Both the position numbers and the translations under genes were made by a program. DNA of 64,000 bases from Colius striatus (taxonomy: Eukaryota; Chordata; Aves; Coliiformes; Coliidae), in the NCBI RefSeq assembly GCF_028858725.1, contig NC_084766.1, forward strand, positions 28,255,001-28,319,000. The letters are read 5' to 3'. Below are positions 24,547 through 36,210 of the stretch, piece by piece. The notes beneath the pieces are model-generated. The model ran no database searches, was not told the origin of the DNA, and saw only the letters and a list, made by a program, of their open reading frames with translations. Position 1 is the stretch's first letter, and each line of letters starts with the position of its first letter.

Positions 24547-24570
24547 CATTTCACAGCTCATTTCACAGCC
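24547..24570. repeat. 12-bp tandem duplication
   Basis: Two copies of CATTTCACAGC(T/C) side by side; one mismatch at the last base. Small slippage duplication. Confidence 0.8.
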
Positions 24571-26014
24571 ATGTCCACAAGGAGATCATAGATGGGAAAA
24601 GCAAGTCTCAAACATTTTTTGCTTATCCAGGCACATATTCTATTCACCCCTCAATAACTGCCAGGAGCCCCCAAGTGAACTGAACCAAGATCTGGTGCAT
24701 TCAGGTGTGAAAATCTCAACCCAAGACCATCACTCACACATCTCATCACTGGAAGTTTAGAGCATACCAGACTTGTGTGTGAGTGATTGTCTGCCCACAG
24801 GTACGCTGTGTTTCCAAATACAGAATACAAGAAGCAAATCAAGCTCAACAGACACAACACAATAAAACCTCAAATTGATATCTTGACTCCAGTGCTTTCA
24901 CTGAGATTACATTATACCTCAGATTTATTTCCAGGACAAATTTCACAGTTTCATGCAGTGTTTGCAAGCTACACAGAACTTTATTATACTGTGATTGTTC
25001 CTGCCTGTCCTCTGTAATGACCTGCTGTAACATTCTATAATATTGCTGCTGATTTACGTTCAGACAAGAGGAAAAAGACAAAAGAGAGAATAACAACACA
25101 GAAACTAGCCAGCAGAAAATAATCTCTTTCTACAAACTCATAAGGACACAGCTTCCCTTCTTGACCTGTGCTTTGTCTCCAGGAGCCTGAAAGTCTCATT
25201 TAAATAGCCAAGCAAAGACAAGGCTTTGCCTTTTAATAAAGCTCCTTGCTGACAAGCCAGAGTTTTCTTAGCAAGCAAGAGATTCTCTCAAGGACAAAAA
25301 AAAAAGTATTTAAGAAGTACTCTCACTGTTGAAAGACTTGCAATATTAAAAACACAATTAAACCAGATTGGCAGCAAAACCCATATTAAGGAGGACATCT
25401 ATGTTAGATAACCCCTACAGTACAAGAAACCACTTTTTAAAAATCCTCCACAAACTTCCCAATAAAACTGTCTTTAACTTCCAGAGAAACAGAGCTATTT
25501 TCTCCCAGATCTTTGGTAGTCATTTACTGAGGTCTCCCTAAAATGTTTAACCTTTCCTTTCTTGGCCATAATTATAAGCCTCAACAAAGTTAAAACAGCT
25601 TCTCTATTTAATCACTTTTCAAATGATACTTTTTCAAAAGTATCAGCCTTCCATGTTACCTGCCTCTGTACTTTCCCACGTTTGGATGTCTCTCGCCTCT
25701 GTTCACACAAAATATCATTCAGCTCTTTTCTTGGCCTTCATAAACTCCACTGTGCCTGAGAAAGCAAAGGGCAAAATTGAACAGGCTAACAAACTTTGTC
25801 CCCCATAAAACATTCTCATCCCCCAGCAAAGAGCTGAAAATGCATTAACACTACATTCCACTGGCAAGATTAGAGATAGGGTGAGCTACTGGGGAGCAGA
25901 GAACGTCAAGGGCCAGACATTTGATTGTCAAGAATTAGGATTAAATCCTGCAAGCATGTCTTGTTTTACACCAATCTGTTTTCACAATCATTCTGTCAGA
26001 AGCCACTCCCCTCG

Positions 26015-26120
26015 TTACAAATCGGGAAACTATGTCAGAGCAGAAGTAACATGCAAAAAACTATCACTGCAGCACAATGGCAGTCAAGAGTTAGATCCCA
26101 AGATCTGTCACTGTCTAGAC
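26015..26120 (+). repeat. Degenerate MIR-like SINE remnant
   Basis: Begins with AAATCGGGAAACTATGTCAG, followed by AGAAGTAACATGC, CACTGCAGCACAATGGCAG, GAGTTAGATCCCAAGATCTG and TGTCTAGAC. The order parallels the MIR sequence (gggaaactgaggcacag, aagtaacttgc, gtcacacagc, aatggcagagc, gaacccaggtctg, tctgac). Visual match only. Confidence 0.5.
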
Positions 26121-26975
26121 ATACATTATCTACACCTCACTCAGACCAAAAGAGTCAGTTTCCAACAGCCCAGGCCAGCATCCAACACCTGGACAGCATC
26201 TCCATCAGACACAAGAAGAAAAGAGCAACCATGAAAATGCTGCTAGAGGAAACAGACACCTGCTTCTTCCTCCAACAGGCACACACAGCAACGGGCTGCT
26301 GCAGCCCTGGGGCCAGTAATGCTGAAGGCCAGGGACATCAGACCTCCTGTGTCCGGAAGAGTGTCAGTGTCACGGCAGGGAAGCGAGGGAAGGCCAGGAG
26401 GTCAGGCCACATCTCGGTCTGCCTGTGGCTGCTGCCATTAGACCACCCTGAGTTTATGTCCTGTTTGTTTCAGATATGCTCATCTCTCAGATAATTTCCT
26501 CTTCGATTTCTCTCTCATGAACAAGCTTGTTCAAAAGGACAAGGCTTGCATTGTAATGCAGGCTTGCTTGCATTGTCAGGAACCAACAGCAACACCTCAA
26601 CATCAGGCCTCCCTGTCTTGTGGTGGCCACACACCGGGCAGCCCAAGCACTGACAGCCACACACTGAAGCGCAAACCCCAGTCCCCGCCTGTACCCCAGA
26701 CTCACCGAAACCCCCGGCCTAGCCCTCTCAGCCAAACGCCTGCCCCAGCCCCACACAGGGTTGACAGGGCCACTTGGGCCTGGACACCCCGACTGGGCCT
26801 GGATCCCGGGCCTGGATGCCCGGCTGACTGGCCTGGCGGGGAGGCCAAGCCCGAGTCCCCGTGGCCCCGCGCCCGTGGCCATTTACCGTTGTCTGCCACT
26901 AACCCAGCAGCAGCCACCCGGGCCTGGGCCGACCCCTGCCCCCGTGGCCGCCGCCCCCGCCCCGCCGCTCCTCAC

Positions 26976-27060
26976 CTGCCGCGTACCCGCCGTCCGCCGC
27001 CGCGACGTCAGCGCCCACGTGGGCCGCCGCGGCCTCCCGCCGCTGACGTCGCGGCGCACG
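26976..27060 (-). other. XPNPEP1: Probable non-coding exon 1 of XPNPEP1 (5' end uncertain)
   Basis: The minus strand reads ACGGCGGGTACGCGGCAG followed by GTGAGGAGCGG, a strong 5' splice site within the CpG island upstream of the first coding exon. The upper boundary given is only a guess, because the transcription start is unknown and the CRE-like sites could be just upstream of it or inside the exon. Confidence 0.5.
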
Positions 27061-27063
27061 TCA
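27003..27063. promoter_or_regulatory. Cluster of three CRE-like sites and an E-box
   Basis: CGACGTCA at 27,003-27,010, CACGTG at 27,016-27,021, TGACGTCG at 27,044-27,051 and CACGTCA at 27,057-27,063. Each TGACGTCG is seven of eight bases of the palindromic CRE (TGACGTCA) bound by CREB/ATF proteins. CACGTG is the core for USF/MYC-type factors. Confidence 0.7.
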
Positions 27064-27480
27064 CCGGGGAGCCGGCGGCGGGAGGCCGGGCGGGCGCGGG
27101 GCGCAACGGGACGAGGAGCCCGCCGGGCCGGCATCGGGCACCCCGCACCAGCCGCGCAGTCCCCGCTGGGGGACCCCGGACACGGCTCTGCGGGCGGGGG
27201 AGGCTCCGTCTCCCTCCGGAGGCGGCCAGAAAGGCGGTGTGGAGCGCGGAGCAGGCCGCGGGTGTTGTAGCCGAGGCGTTCGGCCGCCGGAGCCTTCCGC
27301 CGACAAAACCGGAGCGCAGGAAATCGCCTGGCACCGCCTCAGGGCCCTGTCCCCAAAACCTCGGCTTGCACTCGCCTCTTTGATCCGTATCGCTCTCAGA
27401 CTTTCAAAAGTACCTCCTGAAGGGGGTTTGCAGTGAACGCGTCGGGCTCCCCTCCGCCCCCCGCAGCCCAGCCGGCCCCG

Positions 27481-30400
27481 GGGAGAAGGAGCCGGGGCAG
27501 GGCCGCAGCTGCTGTGGGCTCACACTGTTTCCCCCAGCATCGAGCTGACCCATTTTAGGTGCCCCACAGCTTCCTGGTGCTGAACATGGCTCCAGGTGAA
27601 TGTCGGCATCCTATTGCATTGCATAAAGCTTCAGCTGAAAAGGTAACATCTACTTTTCAAGACTCTGCGGTCAGTTCTCTGCTTGCAAGGGAGGAGGGTT
27701 GCATTTGTAACAACAGTGACTAAAACCTTTGGAAAATCTGGCCATTTGCCATGCGTGCTCCCTGATGGAAATACCTTCCACCACTCTCTTCTACCCCAGC
27801 AGCCTTTTACAGGTGGGCTATAAGTCTAACTAAACAGGAGGCTGCTGCAGAAATGCAGAAATCAGATCATCACCAAGAAAGGCTGCAATGAAAACAAAAA
27901 GTCGGCTTTGTAACTGCATCAGGCAGGAGGGATCTGCTGGCAGCAGTGGGTATCCTGGGGATCCATCTGAGCCCTATGCTGTGACAATGCTGCAGCCGCT
28001 CCTCTTCCATGGGGTTTGTCACTGCGCTCAGTGTAACTGTGACTCTGCAAAGGATAAAGGGAGGAGGAAAATGTAGTGCTCAATGGGGCCTCCCACACAT
28101 CCTGGGGACTCAGGAGGAAAAGAGATGATCGGCTGGCTGCATGATGCTCAGAGCCAGGCCCTTAAAGCTGCAGAGGCTGGGTGCTCACACCCAGCATCCC
28201 ACTGGAAAGGCAGAACTGTGTAGGTACACAGCCAGGTCGTGAAACTGGTCCTTGGGCCTCAAGGCTGTATGCATTTTTCCACAGGAGAAAAAGTGAAGCC
28301 ACAAGTTACTCTGCTCTTTTTCTCCCTCAGTCCACACCAATGCTGTAGCTCACAAAGCTTTACCCACAAACTGCCAGACATTTGCTGCTGCATCTGGTGA
28401 GCCAACACAAGATAAGCTTTTACCAAAGCACCTGGGTCTCCCCAACTATTCACATATTTCCAGGGGAAGCACGAAGCAAAAACACAATGAGAGAAATGTG
28501 GAATAATTCAGGCCTTTGGAGGTCTCTAGACAAACCTCCTGCTAAAAGCAAAGCCAGCTTCAAAGCTAGAGCAGTGTGCTTTGGGACTGTCCTGCTAGGT
28601 TTTGAGTATCTCCAAGAAAGGAGCACGGCCTCTGTGGGCAGCCCCTGCTAGTGCTGACCACCCTGGAGCAAAAAGGTTTATTTCTGGTATCCAAGCAGAA
28701 TTTCCTCACTGCAGCTTGCCCCTTGCCCTTCCGCTGTGCACATCTGGAAAGAGTCTGGTTCACTCTTCTTTCTCTCTGTTGATTCTTTAGACTGAGTAAT
28801 TCCAGCTCCCCTGCAGCCCCGAGTTCTGCAGCCAGCCCCAGCCAGCAACCACTGCCCTCTGCGGCTCTCTCCACATTGCAGAGCTCTGTCTCATACATCT
28901 TTGGACTGAAATCTAGGGCATAACACAGAACAGCAAGACTTGTAATCCAACAGAAAAGAATAAAAGGTTTGTGTTGCAGCCAGCATCTTGGCATTGGGAA
29001 GGGTTGCTGGATGGGGATGGGGCTGCAGGCTGTCCCTGAGGATGGACAGAGAGGGGAGGAGGAAGTGGGTGACCATGACTGTTACAGCAGAAAGAGGTTT
29101 TTTTCTTTCTTAATTTCCTTGGTTGAAGCTAATTGCTGTTTCCTGATTATTCTCACCCCATCTTCCAGCCTTCCCCACAAGGGACTAATAACAATCCTGG
29201 CAGTGTGGGACAAAAAGGCCCATTTAAATCATCACATCAGTGTCCCCCTCAGGGTAAACTACAGCTATGTTTTGCATTTGTGTTACACACCACGATATGG
29301 TCACTTTGCAGAATATTTGCTGAGAAGATTCATTTATTGGAAGCCATCCAGAATCCAGCGATGCTCATACTAAAGCACATGTCAGGACATTTTAAAAGCA
29401 CTGCAACATTGGCACGATGATCACAGAGATCATTTGTTGATGGTGAACTCTGCAGCTGAATCCAATCAGAGTTGTGAAATGGTCCTTTCAGCCTCCTCTG
29501 ACTCATAATAATAATTCAGGGTTAGATTTTAGATTTGGCTGGACTCTTAATAGAGGGTTGTGGAGAGGTGCACTTGCTGGAGCTCTGCACTGGCCCAGGG
29601 AAGAGGGATGGATCAGTTCAAAATACATCAAATGTTTGTCACATGCCTTCACAGTTCACCAAGCTATGCTGCACTGTGGGGATGCCTTTTCCTCCCCTGT
29701 GCTTCCCAGCTTGTGCATGCCCAGGAATAGGGGACTCTGACCCTCCCCTTGGCATGGTCCACATGCTCCACACTAATTTCCCAAGGGCAGAGCTAAGGAT
29801 ACCTGGCCTCTTCCCTTCCTTCTCTGCAGACCTTTCAGTTTGGCTGAATTTAGGGCAACTGGCTAAAAGTAAGGTAATCTAAATGGCTGTGCCAGTGATA
29901 CTGTTTGTTTGATTCGTTTTTGCAGTGAATCAGTATTAAATCAGTTTGGGTTAGCTAACGGACTGTGGGAGCAGTGGCAATCAAATACAGGGAGGAGAGA
30001 AAACACATCTTCTGTGTGGGAGTGCGACTTGGGGAGTATCCACAGCTTGAAATAACCAGGCTGCTCATAGAGCCCAGCATACCAGAGGAAGGACAGGGCA
30101 GGGGAAATCTCAGCATCATCATTGAACTTGCCTAATTAATTCCTCTGGATCTGGAGATGTCATCCTGCCTGTCTGCAGCCAGTCTGAGGGCAGCAGCTAC
30201 CAGCCTGAGAGCAGATCTGTCCTGCATCCTTTAGCTACCCTATGACCCCACAACAAGAGGGGAGCAAAGCAGAAGGACTGAATTTTACTAACTTTCTCTA
30301 CTTTGATCCCAGCTCAGGGCAGAAATAATAAGTACCACTGCAGACAGACTATCAATGTGATATTGATGTCTCTCTGTAATTTAAAATGCTATAAATTAAT

Positions 30401-30840
30401 CCACCATGGAAAACACCTTATTGCATTGTTTGGTGACCACAATATGTCCCCATTCTGTCTTCCTGATCAAGATCTTGGTTTAATAAAGGTTAAAAAAAAA
30501 AGTCTGCATTCCCATTCCTAAAAATGTGCTAAAGGGAGCAGAAAATAGAAGGGAAAATATTTATGTCTGCATGAGCTCCTTAGTTGGTATTGAGCACCTC
30601 GTAATGCAGAGCCATGTTGTGAAGGCTGAATTCTGACTGGTTCTGACTCATTGAGCACTGAAATTTAGACTAATTTCCTTCCCTTCCTGGTAGAATTAAT
30701 AATGACAGACTGATAGATATTCTACATAGGAACCTCATTACAGAAGAGGAATGATCTTGTAAGACTTATTCAGGCCAGAAAGCATTCTGCAGACATCTCC
30801 CGATTATGCTTGTGACAAGTCATCTGCAGTAAACAGCCAT
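27481..30840. other. Intergenic, no gene recognised
   Basis: Sequence between the XPNPEP1 island and the first candidate repeat. Short ORFs on both strands show no family resemblance. No transposon identified by eye. Confidence 0.7.
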
Positions 30841-31050
30841 TTGACAGGTAGAATTGTTAGGGTGCCACCTGGGCTGGTGTCCTGCCTATCTGCAGAGACC
30901 CAGGTCTAAACTCCACAAGCACCCCAGTACCACCAGTGGCCTGACCCAACAGGACCAGTATTAAGGTCCCCATCCCTGCCATGTATGGGCATTGGGTGGG
31001 GTCTGGGATGCACAGGGGAACTGATGCCGAGATATGGCTCATGTGGAGGC
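30841..31050 (-). repeat. Possible low-copy repeat, copy A
   Basis: Shares short ordered words with 37,995-38,165 on the minus strand: CAGTTCCCCTGTGCATCCCA near one end and CTGCAGATAGGCAGG near the other, about 150 bp apart in both places. It may be two decayed members of one interspersed family. Similarity outside those words is low, so this is tentative. Confidence 0.3.
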
Positions 31051-31099
31051 TTGTGGAATCCCAGCCAGCATATTGCTGCAGAAGGCTTTGCCCAGATGA

Positions 31100-31750
31100 G
31101 CACAGGAAGCAGTGCTATTTATTTCATTTGAATAATACATGATTAATAAGTTAAATAAGAGAAAGTGGAATGAGCTTTCCGGTTAAGCCAAAATGTTTGA
31201 TGTTGGTTTCCTGAGCATTTTGGGTCTCTGGGAAGCTTTGAAGTGCCCCTAATGAACTTGACAATGTAGATAATATTAAATACTTTAATAATTAATTTAT
31301 CACTCAGTGCTGTCTATGGTATATAATCTAAAATGTTTGAAGAGATGAAACTGTCCTTTCTAAGCAGCTGTTTGATCTCAACTAAAATGATGTGAGTTCT
31401 GTTGCAAAGGTGTTTTATGAAAGCACTTCAATCTACCTTGCTTTTAATTAAATTGTCCTAATTGGGCTATCTCTTCTGTTGTTATAAAGCTGTATTTGCA
31501 TCAGGTTACAAAAGAGAGGGGCGAAGAAGAAAAACCTGACAAGTATAAAATAAAATTGCCTGAGACCAACCTTGCCAAGTGACAAAGCCATTAACTCCAT
31601 TGTAATCTTGATCTGTATCAAGTGATCAAGGCCGGGGAAATAAGCCATAAAGAACTCCCTTTATCTTATCAACTCTCCTATACCCATGATACCTTTATTA
31701 TGGCTGTAACGTTCATTCAGCTTCTCATGTTGGACACCTGTGAAATTTAA
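31100..31750. promoter_or_regulatory. AT-rich candidate conserved non-coding element
   Basis: An AT-rich, low-complexity-free block that contrasts with the surrounding GC-richer intergenic DNA. It carries a paired GATA site (GATAAGATAA on the minus strand, 31,661-31,670), homeobox-like TTTAATTAAATT at 31,443-31,454, and an inverted pair CTTGATC/GATCAAG at 31,607-31,630. This is the look of a developmental enhancer but conservation cannot be tested here. Confidence 0.35.
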
Positions 31751-34700
31751 ACTCGTGTTTCGCAATCTAATCTCCTGAGATGACCCCTGCCCACCTCAAG
31801 CAAGCCCATGGCCTTTCGTGGCAAGAGCTGTTTGGCATTTTGGTGAGACTGTGATTTCAGCAGCCAACTCAGTGTCCAGCCTGTGACCAGGATCCGTTTC
31901 TTCCCCCTAAAGCACTGTTCGCACTGCAGGATTCTTTGGGAGACAGCAATAGGAAATAGGGATTTGTAGCAGAGGTCTGAACATCTGCACAGCTCTCAGT
32001 GAGTACAGGGGATGCTACAGCTCAGCTCACACTGGCTTTTGGACCACAGCATCCTGGCAGTGTCTTGGGACATCTCCTGGACACAGGCAGGTGAAAGGAT
32101 GCTCTCAGCCCTGCTTTCCCACTGCAAGCACCAGGGCCAGCAGCACCATTGAGCTCTCCCATTACCATGGTCCCACAGTGCCACAGCTTCAGCACATCTA
32201 AGCTGGGAAACATTAGGAGACTTGCAGGAGGCTGGAGGTCGGGAGGGCAATCTCTTCCCCCCTATCAACACAGGGCCAAAACAGTATTTTATTTTGCAGG
32301 AGCTCTCCTGTAAACCATCACATGCAAGTTGTTTTACTCACAAAAGCTCCACGGTGAGTTTGGTCGCATTCATGCCTCTGTGCTGGCTCGGCAAGGTCAC
32401 ATCCTCTCAGCCCAGAGGCACACCTCTGTCCTTGTGGGAGAGAGCAAATATTTTAAGTTCAGTTTTCTTCCTATTTCCACTCTAGAAAATTACCCACTAA
32501 CAATTAATGCCAGTGTTTTGGTAGCACGTAACAGCAGCACCCTAACGTGCCAAGGCAAGGAAGGACCTGAGAACAGTTCAGCAGAAAATTGTTTGTATTT
32601 TAAGCTGTCAGCTCTGGGTTGAATTGAGGTCTCAGACACATGGCACGAGTCCTTTTGCATCACATTTAAAATAATTTTAATGTTTGGAAACAATGAAACT
32701 AGAAACTGCAACAACAAATGATGTGTTTGGGGGAAAAGATAGCAGGGAGAGAAGAAACAAGCCTATCTAAAGATCTTATCTTGTTTTTTCTTGAGAGGAC
32801 AATTCATCCAGCCAACTCTGGAAGTTGATCACAGTTGGGTGGTTCCCAGCAGCTGCCTTTGGAAAGGAAAGGGAGGCAGCAGCAGGCCAGGTAGATATCC
32901 AAGTAATTTAATGTCTGCTCTTTTCAGTTAAATACCAGATGTTAGAACTTTGCTTTTAAACCTTCAACAACAAGGATGAAAATGAAATGTTTGCCGAGTT
33001 CTTTGCTTGGCTCTGTTTCAACACCAAACAGTGCACACACATCCCTGCCCGCCTGCACTCGCCTATTCACAAGTGAAATGTGAGCATCATGGCCATTTCC
33101 AGGACTTCTTAGTTTTCCTTTGTCTGTTCTAGCAGGAATAAAAGATGGAAAAAGCTAGACTTAATGCAAGCAAAAGAGACTATGATTGTATTGGTGCCCT
33201 GTTAAGTGCTTTTTTGTTCAGCATGCATGAAACTCCATGATGCTAAGGAAGTATATTCTGATGAATTGGATATATTTTATGGATATATTCCATTTTTAAA
33301 TATTAAAACCATGCTTATTGCATAACAGAGACTTTTATTCAGCTCATATGATGCCATTCTTCCTCAAAGTCTTTGCTAGCATGAACGTTAACAGGGTACA
33401 GTGACCTGCCTGTGTTTTGGCCTGACTCCTGGGAAACGTTTTTATTACACAAGATTTCCTTATCTGCTCTGGCCATAAAACTAATGGAGCCAGGTGTCTT
33501 TGCCTTCTGTAAAGCTGTTAGGTCCCACTTCTCTCCCTGTCTGCTTGAGGGGGCAAGCAGGAACCCTCCTGCCAGCTCCTGCCAGGACCGGGGTTAGTGG
33601 CATCCCTCCTCCAGGCAATGCTAACCCAAGTCTCCGGAATCTGGGGTTGCCAGTGAGGGACCAGACATGGATTTTGTTTCTAAATAACTTTTTCAGTACA
33701 GTAGAAATGTATTTGTAAGTGTCTCTATAAGGGCCACTGTTTACAAGCCCCAACTCCCAGCTGAAGTCACTGCCTTTTGTGAGTGAGGTCCATTCACCTA
33801 CCAAAAAATCCCTTGGGCCTGAATGTGTTAAAATAATTTGGTGTCCCATGTTGGGCAATGTATTAAATTAATCACAAGGAACAGATGTGTATTCCACTGG
33901 GTGCAGGAGTCCAGACTCGAGGTTTTGGGTAATTGTCTGTCTGAGAAAACAGGACAAAGTGGAAAAGCTGGGATTAAACATTCTACCTGTGTCTCATGTA
34001 GAAACTGTAAACCTTAAAATTGTAGCCCAGGTCCTGTAACTGGCCTTGCAAGAGCAAACCTTGCAGTTGCCATGTGGCAGTCCCAGGCTCCAATCAGTCC
34101 TGAGGCACAACCGGGATGCTGACATGTACCCTGCAGATTACACTGAAGTCTCAGGCTGTTTGGGTGCTTTAACATAGATACATGGCTGGCCACAGTTTTT
34201 AACACCCATGCCCAAAGGATGGTGATCTTTAGCCCATATCCATGAGAAGTCTGGGACCTTTTGAGCCCCCATCTATGGTACTTCAAGTCTTTGCATAGTG
34301 CTGTCCTGAGATCTACTGCAGAATGGAGCCCTGGGCTGTTCAAATGAGCTGTTTTCCTTAAAACAGTGTCTGTGGAACCAAAAGTCTAGATTAAGAGTCA
34401 GAAAAACTGGGCTAATTTTTTTTTTCCAAGTGAAACATGGAGAGTGAGGAGCTCCAGAGAAGTCTGGGGGCTGGAGAGTCCCTGTCACATTGGATGCTTG
34501 GCTCTTAGCAACTCAGTCCAGAGAATGTTTACTCAAAACTCTGCAGGAGAAAGCATGAGACTGAAAAGCAAATGAAGCAATGAAGCGGGTCTGTAGAAAG
34601 ACAGTGCATATCCCAGGATGCTCCTTGCCTGCAACTTTTCTACCATGTGCTCATTCTGTTGTCATCAGCAGCAAACCATTGCTCACATGGGTCCTGTTTT

Positions 34701-36090
34701 GTGTTGTTTCTAAAAGACCTGTGGGTCAAGGCTGTGCTCTGTGCTTGGGGTCCCTGTGGGATCACAGCCTCTGACCCTGCAGAGTGGCAGTCCCTGGAAA
34801 GCAGTGTGAGACCAGACCTGCAGCCACTCCTTCCACCTGCAACCACTGCCCTCTGTCTGGCAGCAATTGTGGAAAATGAAAAGAACCATTTTTACATTTA
34901 AAAATCCATCTAAACAAACAGACCTGTGCTTAGATAGAGGTCAGCCTCCTCCATCACCTTGCCAAATGCCATATCACTGCCACTGCTTTCTGGCTGTAAG
35001 AGCTGAGGTTCACTCATAAAGGAGGAAAGATCTGCTGGTTCTTTCCTGTTCCTGTTTGCATCCCTCGCTGTACTTTAAATGTGCTGTATCCTGAGTTATT
35101 CTTCAACAAGCCTTCCCATTGTTCAAGTTGCAGGTTATGAATTCTGTCCCTTTGAAGAAATATGACCTGTGCTATGGAAAAGTGAGACTAATGTTGAGTC
35201 TGCACGAGATACTCATGGCTGTGACATACAGGAAAAGGATGAGTGCTCTGCACTGTCCTCATGAATGAAACCCCAGGAAGGAGGTGTGACAGGGCAGTGA
35301 GTGAGCTGCTGGGAAATTTCCACAGTTCCTGAGGCTGCACTGGCTCAATTTACATCCTTACCCTGCATTTCCATTGACTGAAAACATCCCCCATAATGGG
35401 CTCCTCTGGCACCAAAAGCCTTGTCTCTGCTAAGAGAGTTGTTTTTTTTTTTACTAAAACCAGTGATTCAGACCTAATTTGTGACATTTATGTCATGATA
35501 AGCTGTTCTGAGCAGGGCTGGATAACACAAGGACAGCCATCAGTCATTTGCACATCTCTCCACAGTAGCACCGTGCCTTTACTCTGACCACTAAAGCCAG
35601 CTGAATATTTGCAAGAGTAGGAGAAACCACTTGTGCCAATAGAGACCAAAAGGACCGCTCTGATGGCTGCAGTCTCCTCCCAGGACACCATTGGCAGCCA
35701 GGCAGAGTGTATTTTGCTGGAGCAGGGGAAAAATCCAAGTGCTGCAGCCAAAGGCCTGGTGCAGGCAGGCACTGAGCATCACTGGGAGCAGCCTGCAGTC
35801 TGGGGTTTGCTGCTGGGGCTCTGTGCCCCAAATTGTCCCTGCGGTCACTTGGCCTTTTGTTCACCCAGCCCTGCTCTTGGCACCGGCAGCACCCACGCTG
35901 GCTTCCGGGCTGGGCTGCCCGCTGCCAAGCTCCTTCCTGCCGTGCTTTGGGAGCCCACTATCATGTGCAAAAAAAGAAGAAAAAGGCAAAACAAGCACAG
36001 TCAGGATTCACAAAATATTGCTGCAGCCCTGCCAGGAAACAGACTGCAAAAGTTCCTGTATTTAAAGCCGAGAGATGAGTTTTATTGTTA
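31751..36090. other. Intergenic, no gene recognised
   Basis: No gene or clear repeat. The AT-rich block around 33,200-33,380 has a repeated GGATATATT word (33,267-33,288) and could be another non-coding conserved element. Overlapping ORFs at 35,400-36,090 on both strands look like GC-rich noise. Confidence 0.65.
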
Positions 36091-36093
36091 GGA

Positions 36094-36210
36094 GTTGTTA
36101 TAGCAACCCGAGGTGCTGGAGAGTAATACATGCTCAGCGCATTGCAACAGACTCTGACAAGTTCAAGGCTGTTGCCTTGCTGCTAAATCTTGTTGCCAAG
36201 GCAATGCAAC
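36094..36210. promoter_or_regulatory. Cluster of RFX X-box-like sites
   Basis: GTTGTTATAGCAAC at 36,094-36,107 and GTTGCCAAGGCAAT at 36,192-36,205 both fit the inverted X-box pattern (GTTRCC-N-GGYAAC) recognised by RFX factors. Additional half-sites are ATTGCAAC at 36,141-36,148, GTTGCC at 36,171-36,176 and ATGCAAC at 36,204-36,210. The cluster is about 11 kb upstream of the plus-strand CpG island and 9 kb from that of XPNPEP1. Confidence 0.5.

Larger units (their letters stand above)
23186..26975 (-). other. XPNPEP1: XPNPEP1 intron 1 (about 3.8 kb)
   Basis: Presumed first intron between the CpG-island exon and the first coding exon. It contains two short tandem duplications (23,928-23,950 and 24,547-24,570), an A-rich tract around 25,296-25,305 and a MIR-like remnant near 26,015-26,120. 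The 189-codon plus-strand frame at 25,925-26,494 crosses that remnant and looks non-coding. Confidence 0.7.
1..27100 (-). other. XPNPEP1: XPNPEP1 gene, 5' two thirds (gene span)
   Basis: X-prolyl aminopeptidase 1 is a cytosolic, Mn-dependent, homodimeric peptidase of family M24 that removes the N-terminal residue from peptides with proline in position two (for example bradykinin). Fourteen coding exons were read on the minus strand from 23,177 down to 728; joined they give 441 in-frame codons with no stop. The order of protein motifs follows the human enzyme from the start Met to the motif DGTTDVTR. The N-terminal domain (about residues 1-160), the middle domain (about 161-323) and the first part of the catalytic pita-bread domain are inside the window. 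The remaining roughly 180 codons, with human metal ligands His489, Glu523 and Glu537, should lie left of base 1. The family paralogues XPNPEP2 (signal peptide, GPI anchor) and XPNPEP3 (mitochondrial) fit worse: no signal sequence is seen and motif wording matches XPNPEP1. Confidence 0.97.
26690..27480 (-). promoter_or_regulatory. XPNPEP1: CpG-island promoter of XPNPEP1
   Basis: The G+C content and CpG density rise sharply relative to both flanks. No TATA box is evident, typical of a housekeeping gene. GC-box sequence (minus strand GGGGCGGGGGCGG) lies at about 26,952-26,965. Three CRE-like sites and one CACGTG E-box cluster at 27,003-27,063. The only strong minus-strand donor in the island is CAG|GTGAGG at 26,976/26,975, so a non-coding first exon probably ends there. 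The transcription start cannot be fixed from sequence alone. Long GC-rich ORFs on the plus strand (26,517-27,383 and 26,761-27,270) are composition artefacts. Confidence 0.8.

Noticed and set aside
25225..25265. AATAAAGCTCCTTGCTGA, resembling the R region of an endogenous retroviral LTR
   Set aside because: No LTR ends, primer-binding site or second LTR found around it; a single AATAAA in an intron is expected by chance.
25925..26494. 189-codon plus-strand ORF
   Set aside because: Spans a MIR-like remnant inside XPNPEP1 intron 1, antisense to the gene; no coding signature.
26517..27383. 288-codon plus-strand ORF
   Set aside because: Mostly CpG-island sequence; Pro/Arg/Ala-rich translation from GC composition, with several overlapping frames open at once.
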